Shown here in pieces: positions 1 through 4,763 of a stretch of DNA of 7,310 bases; positions within the stretch are counted from its first letter, which is position 1; each line of letters starts with the position of its first letter. The notes beneath the pieces are model-generated. The model was not told the DNA's origin, did no database searches, and saw only the letters and a list, made by a program, of their open reading frames with translations. The DNA is taken from contig JAJFJX010000445.1 of assembly GCA_021773655.1 (NCBI GenBank), positions 1-7,310 on the forward strand, given 5' to 3'. Made by a program: the position numbers and the translations under genes. The DNA comes from Panacagrimonas sp. Its GTDB lineage: Bacteria; Pseudomonadota; Gammaproteobacteria; Nevskiales; Nevskiaceae.

Positions 1-245
1 ATGACCGCGGTGTCGGTGGCGTGCATCTTGACGACGTGCATCCTTCGGTTGGGCGCGGCATCCCAAACCGTCTGTTCGATCTCGATGAACTTGTCGATGC
101 CTTCAAACGATCCGACGCCCATGCAGTTGAGGTTGTAGTCCGGGTGGTAGCACTCGCGGACGAACTTCTCCGGATCGGAGTTGTAAAGCTCGATGTAGCG
201 CTCGGCGACAGCAAGATTCCGTTTTGCTTGATCGGTCATTGCCAT
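1..245 (-). CDS. SnoaL/NTF2-like domain protein, N-terminal part (cut by left edge)
   Basis: An open frame of 81 codons starts at ATG 243-245 and runs off the left edge without a stop, so the C-terminal part is missing. The start is supported by a strong Shine-Dalgarno GGAGG (complement of 254-258) with an 8-base spacer; a second in-frame ATG lies two codons later (237-239). The protein begins MAMTDQAKRNLAVAERYIEL and continues with an N-terminal helix, then YNSDPEKFVRECYHPDYNLN and a GVGSFEGIDKFIEIE segment. This resembles the opening of SnoaL-like/NTF2-like polyketide-cyclase or ketosteroid-isomerase-fold proteins, where the first helix is followed by a short strand and a G..G.D.i pattern. 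Such proteins are small cytoplasmic alpha+beta barrels with very varied or unknown substrates, so no reaction is assigned. No signal peptide or membrane segment is seen. It is transcribed away from the DUF433 gene and forms the other side of a divergent intergenic region. The fold call is moderately secure; the function is unknown. Confidence 0.72.
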   Translation of the reverse strand, partial: MAMTDQAKRNLAVAERYIELYNSDPEKFVRECYHPDYNLNCMGVGSFEGIDKFIEIEQTVWDAAPNRRMHVVKMHATDTAV

Positions 246-374
246 TTTGTTGTCCTCCGTGTGTAGTTCCGATGCCCGGCCATTGTGGTCGCGGATGCTG
301 TGCCCGCTGGGGTGGAACCGTATCGCAGGCAGGGGGGCGGGGATTACGAATTCAGGTGGTGCAAGGCATGACAT

Positions 375-390
375 TCCGGCAGCTGCCGGA
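375..390. repeat. Perfect 16-bp palindrome TCCGGCAGCTGCCGGA
   Basis: The 16 bases are exactly self-complementary around the 382/383 axis, and the symmetry stops at the next base on each side. There is no loop, so it fits a dimeric DNA-binding site better than an RNA hairpin. It lies 130 bases upstream of the leftward gene start and about 158 bases upstream of the rightward one, in the middle of the divergent region. In GC-rich DNA such a palindrome can also arise by chance, and no regulator is known from the sequence. Confidence 0.4.
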
Positions 391-454
391 TCGCCGCGAA
401 ATGGTCTCAAGGACGGTACCGTGACCCGCGCCGGTCGTCGGTGCAGACACCCTG

Positions 455-485
455 CAGTAGCCTTGCGCAACTGGCTGCGCTACTG
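455..485 (+). repeat. Bulged inverted repeat (possible hairpin)
   Basis: An outer stem CAGTA (455-459) pairs with TACTG (481-485), and an inner stem GCGCA (465-469) pairs with TGCGC (476-480) around a six-base loop. Five unpaired bases (460-464) bulge on the left arm. There is no T-run after it, so it is not an intrinsic terminator. It ends about 35 bases upstream of the candidate -10 of the toxin-antitoxin-like cassette, where an operator could lie. Function is inferred only from position. Confidence 0.3.
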
Positions 486-519
486 AACGGTCGCTGCCCG
501 GTGGGACTCCTGGCGCGCC

Positions 520-525
520 TATACT
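520..525 (+). promoter_or_regulatory. Possible -10 element of the DUF433-DUF5615 cassette
   Basis: TATACT matches the sigma-70 -10 consensus at five of six bases. It would place a transcription start about 15 bases before the ATG at 548, leaving the AGGAGG ribosome-binding site (537-542) in a short leader. No recognisable -35 hexamer is found at a 16-18 base spacing and there is no extended TGn, so the call is weak. Confidence 0.35.
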
Positions 526-547
526 GGTTGCGACGCAGGAGGTTCAC

Positions 548-772
548 ATGGTTTCCCTGACCGGCATTACCCACATAGACCCGGACGTTCTGAGCGGCAC
601 ACCTGTTTTCGTAGGAACGCGTGTTCCCGTGCGCTCGCTTTTCGATTATCTGGAAGGTGGGGAGACGCTTGAGGAATTTCTTCGCCAGTTCCCGTCGGTG
701 GGGCGAGAACAGGCGATTGCCTTGCTGGACGCGGCGTTTGAACGGGTTGCAACGGATGCGCATCCTGCTTGA
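548..772 (+). CDS. DUF433 domain protein, predicted antitoxin (VapB45-like)
   Basis: This 74-residue protein matches the DUF433 pattern along its length: a short strand (ITHIDPDVLSG, residues 7-17), the family core GTPVFVGTRVPV (17-28) with conserved Gly17, Pro19, Gly23, Arg25 and Pro27, then helices with the LEGGETLEEFLRQFPSV segment (35-51) and a final helix. DUF433 proteins are small winged-helix-like DNA-binding proteins that commonly form the antitoxin and autoregulator of a module with a PIN-like nuclease. AGGAGG at 537-542 with a 5-base spacer fixes the start. The last 17 bases overlap the next gene, so the two are translationally coupled, which fits an antitoxin-first pair. Base and codon use look less GC-biased than in the minus-strand genes (many T-ending codons), which hints at horizontal acquisition. 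The family call is firm; the antitoxin role is inferred from family and context. Confidence 0.85.
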   Translation: MVSLTGITHIDPDVLSGTPVFVGTRVPVRSLFDYLEGGETLEEFLRQFPSVGREQAIALLDAAFERVATDAHPA

Positions 773-1094
773 TGAGAATTTTCCGGCTGACTTCGCAAGC
801 CTCCTCGCAGGCCATCAGGTCTCTACCGTTCACCGCCTGGGCTGGTCCGGCGTGAAGAACGGTGAGCTTCTCCAACGCGCAGGAGAGGTCTGCGAAATCT
901 TCGTCACAATGGACCGCAGTCTGGAGTTTCAGCAGAACATCAAGGTGTTGCCATTTGGGATCATAGTGGTGCGCGCAGTATCAAATCGCATGGTCCATCT
1001 GGCTCCGCTCGTTGACAGCATCCTCGGCGCGGCTGTCCGCGCGGTGCCCGGCGCTGTCGAGAGAGTCGGTGCGCTACCCCCTCATCGCGCTTGA
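756..1094 (+). CDS. DUF5615 PIN-like protein, predicted toxin
   Basis: The 112-residue protein starts MRILLDENFP, the hallmark N-terminus of the DUF5615 (Mut7-C-like) PIN-like family. It continues with GHQVSTVHRLGWSGVKNGELL (residues 19-39), a TMDRSLEFQQN strand-loop (51-61), the IIVVRAVSN strand (69-77) and LAPLVDSIL (82-90). Candidate metal-binding acidic residues are Asp6, Glu7, Glu37 and Asp53, in the order expected for a PIN-type active site. Members are predicted RNases acting as toxins beside DUF433 antitoxins. ATG 756 was chosen because the conserved N-terminus begins exactly there; longer in-frame starts back to 621 would add non-homologous sequence read through the DUF433 gene. No good Shine-Dalgarno precedes it, and the 17-base overlap with the upstream gene suggests translation by coupling. 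The active-site residues are present and the frame is intact, so the toxin looks functional. It ends 39 bases before the convergent repair gene, with no obvious terminator between. Confidence 0.85.
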   Translation: MRILLDENFPADFASLLAGHQVSTVHRLGWSGVKNGELLQRAGEVCEIFVTMDRSLEFQQNIKVLPFGIIVVRAVSNRMVHLAPLVDSILGAAVRAVPGAVERVGALPPHRA

Positions 1095-1133
1095 CCGCCC
1101 TACCCGGAATGACCGGCTGAAGCCGCAAGCCCG

Positions 1134-3827
1134 TCAGGCGTCGCCTTCATCCCCGTCCGCATCGTCGTCCTCACCCTGCGCGGCCAGCGGCAGCAGGTCG
1201 GCGTAGTGCGAGCGCGGCTTGACGCGCTGCGCCAGGCCGGCTTCTCCGGCCAGAAATCCCTGCGCGGCGGCTTCCAGCGCCACGCGCCACTGGCCGAGCT
1301 TGGCCTGCCATTCGCCGTCGGTGTCGGCGGGTGGATCGTTGATCAGTTTCTTGCGCCAACTGGTCTGCGCGGCCAGCGCGGGGTGGCCGTCCTTGAGATG
1401 GCCGAAGCAGATGCCGTCCACCTGCGGGACGCCGGCGGCCAGGGTGGCGGCGTAGCTTGCGTAGAGCGGCAACTGCGGTTCTTCCAGGCGCTCGGCCTTC
1501 CAGCCGCGCGGCTCGGCGTGGCGGCCGGTCTTGTAGTCGATGACCAGCCAGCGCGCGCCGTAGGGCGTCTGTACTTCGTCCACGCGGTCCAGGCGCAGCC
1601 GCAGGCGCAGGCCGGCGACGGTGGGCCGGGCGTTGGGCTCGATGGCGCGGACGTGGAACGGATCACGGCGGCGGGTCTCGTGTGCCAACCATTGCTGCAG
1701 CAGGTGACGCACACGCTCGCGTTCCAGTCGGATCAGCGCGGCGCCGTAGTCGGCGGCGGGCAGCAGACGCGGGATTTCGGCATCCAGCACCGCGTCGATC
1801 CGCGCGTCGAGGGTGCCGGCGTCGCGCATCGCTGCAAGATTGCGGCTGTCGCCGATCTGCTCCCACAGGGCTTCGAGCGCAGCGTGAACCAGATTGCCCT
1901 GCACGCGAGCGTCCATGCCGGCGGCGGGTTCGGGCAGCGATTCGACGCCGAGGCGGTATTTCGCGAACGCAAAGAACGGCGATTCGAACCAGGCCTTGAA
2001 CAGCGCGGCGTCGGCGCGCAGGCCGGCCTGTTCATCGGCGGCAACCGGCGGCACCGGGTCTGCGTCCAGGCGTTGCAGGGGGCGCGCGGCGGGGTCCTGC
2101 GGCAGGCTGGCCTCCAGCGCACTGAGTGCGTCCGGAGCGCTGGCGTCCGCCCAGGCCTGCGCGTCGCCGAACAGGGGCGAGACCAGCAGTTCGGCGCCAC
2201 GCGCGTCGAGCCTGGGCGCGCTGAGGTGCACCTGTGGGGCGACGTGCTGCAGCAATGCCTGCACCTGGGTGCGGGTGCGGGCCAGCCAGGCGACGGGATC
2301 GGCCTCGGGTGCACCAGCGGCGCGCAGCGCCTCCAGCGACAGGAACGGCGAGGCGCGACGCTGCGGCGGCAGGCGCTGGCTGGTGGCGTCGAGCACGAAC
2401 AGCAGGTCGGCCTGCAGGGTGGCGGCCTCGTCCAGGCGGGTGATGAAGATGGGTTGCTCGTGGTCGGCGCGCGGTTCGAAGTCGGTGGCACGCAGCAGTT
2501 CGCCCAGCCATTCGCGCGCGGTGGTTTCGGGTACGCGACCGAGCTGGGCGTCCAGGGTGCCGAGACGATCAAGCAGGCCGCGCGCCGCGCGCACCGCCTG
2601 GTAGCTCTGCGAATCCAGGGCCTCGACGCCCGGCCAGCCGAGCACGCTCAGTCGCTGCGAAAAGTGCTGCGACCAGGCGCTGGGCAGGGCTCTGGACGGA
2701 GCGGCTTGCAGCAGCGCCAGCAGACTGGCGAAGCGCTCGCGCAAGTCCTGCGGGCCCAGTTGCGTGAGACGTTCCAGCGGAATCTGCGGGCGGCCGGCGT
2801 CGCGCAGCCTGGCATCGATCGCCGAAGTCTGCGCACGCTGGGCCTGGCTCCACAGCGCGCCGGACAGCAGCACGCGGCTGACCAGCGCCGGGGCGTTGCG
2901 CTCGGCCTGCAGTTGCAGCGCTGCAAGCAGACTGTCCACCAGCGGCTGTTCGGCCAGCGGGCGGCCGCGCGCCCAGCGCCAGGGCGGCAGCGCGGGTGTG
3001 TCGTCGTCATCGCCCGGCGTGGGGAGCAGGGCATCACGCAGCGCGGCTTCCAGCGGCTCGCGGGCGGCGTCCGGATCCGGCAGTGCCAGCAGCAGACGTG
3101 GCGGGCGCTGACCCGTTTGCACGCAGGGCTGCAAGGCGAGCTGTAGCTGTTGCGCCACCCAGCGCCATTGCGCGGCCTCGTCGGGCAGGCGGTGGCGGTG
3201 CACCTGTGCACTGACGGCTGGAGGCGCAAGCGGTTGCAGTTCCACGCCGCGGGCGCGCAGCGCGTCCAGTACCGCCTGTTCGGCCGCGCCGGGACGCTCG
3301 ATGAAGCCGGCCAGCTCGATCCGCGCCGGCAGCGTGCCGGCACGGCCGGATTCGATCAGCGCGCAGACCTCCCCGGCGATGTCGGCGCTGGTCAGCCAGT
3401 GGTGTTCGGATAGCTGGCGGGTGACCTGCGCGCGCCAGCGACGAAAGGCCTGATGCTCGTCCTGCCAGGCCGGCCAGGCGTTTAGGTCGATGCGGTGACG
3501 GCGCAGAAGCTGGTCGGCGCGGCGCGCCTCGCGCGCGGCGGACAGCGGTGCCAGCAGGGCGAGGGTGCCGTCACGTTCGATGGCGCTGCGCCACAGCACC
3601 AGCTCCTGGGTGGCGCTGAGCAGCTGGGCGTCGGGCCAGCTTGCGGTCCAGGTGTCGATCAGCCAGCGCGACCAGGACTGCACCCGCGGCGCTTCCCACA
3701 CCCGGACGCCGGCATCGGCACGCTGCAGGTTGTGTGCCTCGCGCAGTTCGCGGGCCAGGCGCTCGGTGGCGGTGAGAACCAGCGGCGCCGGCCGGTCCGG
3801 ATCGGGGGATTCTTGCGGGCCGATCAT
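1134..3827 (-). CDS. AddB/RecB-like PD-(D/E)XK nuclease, probable DNA repair protein
   Basis: This 897-residue cytoplasmic protein fits the family of about 900-residue AddB-like 'probable DNA repair proteins'. The N-terminus (VLTATERLARELREAHN, residues 17-33) resembles that family's opening and has no Walker A, so the helicase-like half is probably structural, as in AddB or RecC. Residues 445-555 carry the later helicase-like region (ATDFEPRADHEQPIFITRLDEA, then FVLDATSQRLPPQ). The C-terminal RecB-type nuclease shows GNLVHAALEALW (His648), LDRVD (Asp747), VIDYKTGR (Asp764, Lys766) and the QLPLY motif (785-789), so the catalytic set is complete. Oddly, the expected iron-sulphur cysteines are absent: Ser616 stands in the SPFFAFAKYRLG segment, and Ser873, Ala876 and Ala882 occupy the C-x2-C-x5-C positions. 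An acidic tail (GEDDDADGDEGDA) ends the protein. It starts 10 bases after fdxA without a clear Shine-Dalgarno, so coupling is likely. No UvrD-type helicase partner lies downstream. The expected role is processing of broken DNA ends. Confidence 0.82.
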   Translation of the reverse strand: MIGPQESPDPDRPAPLVLTATERLARELREAHNLQRADAGVRVWEAPRVQSWSRWLIDTWTASWPDAQLLSATQELVLWRSAIERDGTLALLAPLSAAREARRADQLLRRHRIDLNAWPAWQDEHQAFRRWRAQVTRQLSEHHWLTSADIAGEVCALIESGRAGTLPARIELAGFIERPGAAEQAVLDALRARGVELQPLAPPAVSAQVHRHRLPDEAAQWRWVAQQLQLALQPCVQTGQRPPRLLLALPDPDAAREPLEAALRDALLPTPGDDDDTPALPPWRWARGRPLAEQPLVDSLLAALQLQAERNAPALVSRVLLSGALWSQAQRAQTSAIDARLRDAGRPQIPLERLTQLGPQDLRERFASLLALLQAAPSRALPSAWSQHFSQRLSVLGWPGVEALDSQSYQAVRAARGLLDRLGTLDAQLGRVPETTAREWLGELLRATDFEPRADHEQPIFITRLDEAATLQADLLFVLDATSQRLPPQRRASPFLSLEALRAAGAPEADPVAWLARTRTQVQALLQHVAPQVHLSAPRLDARGAELLVSPLFGDAQAWADASAPDALSALEASLPQDPAARPLQRLDADPVPPVAADEQAGLRADAALFKAWFESPFFAFAKYRLGVESLPEPAAGMDARVQGNLVHAALEALWEQIGDSRNLAAMRDAGTLDARIDAVLDAEIPRLLPAADYGAALIRLERERVRHLLQQWLAHETRRRDPFHVRAIEPNARPTVAGLRLRLRLDRVDEVQTPYGARWLVIDYKTGRHAEPRGWKAERLEEPQLPLYASYAATLAAGVPQVDGICFGHLKDGHPALAAQTSWRKKLINDPPADTDGEWQAKLGQWRVALEAAAQGFLAGEAGLAQRVKPRSHYADLLPLAAQGEDDDADGDEGDA

Positions 3828-3837
3828 CCCGCCGCCG

Positions 3838-4161
3838 TCAGCGTTCCAGCAGCTTGAGCTTGTCCGGCTTGCCGTCCCAGTCCTTGGCGTCGGCCGGCGG
3901 ATCCTGGCGTTCGGTGATCACCGGCCAGATCTTCGACAGATCGGCGTTGAGTTCCTTGAAATGGGCATCTTCGGCCTTGAGATCGTCCTCGGCCACGATC
4001 GCGTTGGCCGGGCACTCGGGCTCGCACAAGGTGCAGTCGATGCACTCCTCGGGGTCGATCACCAGGTAGTTCGGACCCTCGTGAAAGCAGTCCACCGGGC
4101 ACACTTCCACGCAGTCGGTGTACTTGCACTTGATGCAGTTTTCGGTGACGACAAAGGTCAT
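3838..4161 (-). CDS. fdxA: 7Fe ferredoxin, [3Fe-4S][4Fe-4S] type
   Basis: The 107-residue protein is a near full-length match, by recall, to Azotobacter ferredoxin I (106 residues in the mature form). It shows ENCIKCKYTDCVEVCPVDCF at 7-26 and ECIDCTLCEPECP at 39-51. By family knowledge Cys9, Cys17 and Cys50 bind the [3Fe-4S] cluster, while Cys21, Cys40, Cys43 and Cys46 bind the [4Fe-4S] cluster; the extra conserved Cys12 and Cys25 and the buried Asp16 near the 3Fe cluster are also present. The C-terminal extension with WPVITERQDPPADAKDWDG and the LER ending is typical. It is a low-potential cytoplasmic electron carrier whose physiological partner is usually unknown and has been linked to oxidative-stress responses. 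ATG 4161 has an AGGA Shine-Dalgarno (complement of 4168-4171) six bases away. A TACAAT -10 lies 34 bases upstream of the start. The repair gene follows after 10 bases, suggesting cotranscription. Confidence 0.96.
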   Translation of the reverse strand: MTFVVTENCIKCKYTDCVEVCPVDCFHEGPNYLVIDPEECIDCTLCEPECPANAIVAEDDLKAEDAHFKELNADLSKIWPVITERQDPPADAKDWDGKPDKLKLLER

Positions 4162-4194
4162 GCTCGATCCTGAAACGAATTCGTGAGGGGCGCG

Positions 4195-4200
4195 ATTGTA
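4195..4200 (-). promoter_or_regulatory. Probable -10 element of fdxA
   Basis: The complement reads TACAAT, five of six bases of the sigma-70 -10 consensus, in a GC-rich stretch where such a hexamer stands out. It would give a leader of roughly 27 bases that contains the AGGA ribosome-binding site. At a 17-base spacer the -35 position reads GGGGCG, which is not a recognisable consensus, so an activator or another sigma factor may be needed. Its presence argues that fdxA and the nuclease gene can be transcribed separately from chpAC. Confidence 0.45.
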
Positions 4201-4231
4201 GCTCGGTCAGGCGACCTCGCCCCGCTCTTTC

Positions 4232-4258
4232 CCCGCCTGGCGGGCACCCGCGGGCGCC
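4232..4258. repeat. Two adjoining GC inverted repeats after chpC
   Basis: CCCGCCTGGCGGG (4232-4244) and GGCACCCGCGGGCGCC (4243-4258, one A:C mismatch, which becomes G:U in the minus-strand RNA) sit in the 133-base gap between the chpC stop and the fdxA start. On the minus-strand transcript they could fold just after chpC and slow or end transcription. Neither is followed by a T-run and the loops are very tight, so a classic intrinsic terminator is not supported. Confidence 0.3.
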
Positions 4259-4294
4259 GCGCCGAACCCGGACGCACCGTCGCGCGAACAGGCC

Positions 4295-4750
4295 CTAGGC
4301 CAGGCTGGCAAGCTCCGACTCGATGCGTTCGAGGTCGGGAATCACCGCCTCCTGCCCTGCCACGCGCACCCGCGAGAGCGTCATTTCTTCGCGATCGGCG
4401 GCGCGCAGCGGGATCGCGGCAATCGCGTCGCTCTTGAGCGTGAGCAGGTGCGGGTGCCCCTGGGCGAGCAGCGCGAACGCCCCGCCGTGCACACGCTGCC
4501 CCACCGGATTGACGATGACCACCCGCTGGCGCTTGTGACTCTGCGGTTGCGCGTGGCCGCACAGGCCCTCGAACGACAACACCGGGATGCGCCGCTCGGC
4601 GGTGGAATGCCACCCCGCCAGCCACGGTGGGGCGCCCTTCTCGGCGGCCTCGAAGCGGTCCATGGCAGTGACTTCCGACACCGCCGCGTTGGGCAGCAGC
4701 AGTGCGTCGGCGTCGATCTGGATCAGTACCGCGAACAGCGTGTCGGCCAT
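4295..4750 (-). CDS. chpC: CheW-like adaptor of the Pil-Chp system
   Basis: This 151-residue protein has the CheW-like beta-barrel pattern: LLLPNAAVSEVTAM (residues 17-30), a WLAGWHSTAERRIPVLSFEGL segment (43-63) where CheW proteins carry the g.w.G...wrg..vPvi...l motif, RVVIVNPVG (76-84), a FALLAQGHPHLLTLKSDAI stretch (92-110) and a closing VIPDLERIESEL helix (135-146). CheW proteins link chemoreceptors to a CheA kinase. Here the partner kinase is ChpA, encoded immediately upstream, which makes ChpC the likely name rather than PilI, whose gene normally lies upstream of chpA. The start at 4750 is 13 bases from the chpA stop, and a GAGGA Shine-Dalgarno overlaps that stop codon, so translation is probably coupled. 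In Pseudomonas the order is chpA-chpB-chpC; no chpB methylesterase is present here. It is cytoplasmic, with no membrane segment. Confidence 0.85.
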   Translation of the reverse strand: MADTLFAVLIQIDADALLLPNAAVSEVTAMDRFEAAEKGAPPWLAGWHSTAERRIPVLSFEGLCGHAQPQSHKRQRVVIVNPVGQRVHGGAFALLAQGHPHLLTLKSDAIAAIPLRAADREEMTLSRVRVAGQEAVIPDLERIESELASLA

Positions 4751-4763
4751 GGTCGATCGATCC

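Larger units (their letters stand above)
246..547. other. Divergent intergenic region, no gene supported
   Basis: About 300 bases lie between the leftward NTF2-like gene and the rightward DUF433 gene. Short frames here lack ribosome-binding sites and recognisable proteins. The region holds a G-rich stretch near 331-346, a perfect 16-bp palindrome (375-390), a bulged hairpin (455-485) and a possible -10 element (520-525). No convincing -35/-10 pair was found for the leftward gene. No integron attC consensus, tRNA end or insertion-sequence terminal repeat was recognised. Confidence 0.6.

Noticed and set aside
246..547. Integron attC site or mobile-element end beside the toxin-antitoxin-like cassette
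   Set aside because: No attC core-type ends, terminal inverted repeats, transposase remnant or target-site duplication could be recognised.
621..755. Longer N-terminus for the DUF5615 protein
   Set aside because: The added 45 residues are read out of frame through the DUF433 gene, while the conserved family N-terminus MRILLDEN starts exactly at the ATG at 756.
407..763. Minus-strand frame of 118 codons antisense to the DUF433 gene
   Set aside because: It lies opposite a firmly recognised gene, is basic and low in recognisable structure, and has no family resemblance.
1095..1133. Possible bidirectional terminator between the convergent genes
   Set aside because: Only a four- to five-base stem (CGGCTGAAGCCG, 1114-1125) is present, without a T-run on either strand.
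1206..3146. Plus-strand open frame of 646 codons opposite the repair gene
   Set aside because: It is antisense to a protein with clear nuclease motifs. Its translation is rich in Gly, Arg, Gln and Ala with no recognisable domain, and long antisense frames are expected in GC-rich coding DNA.
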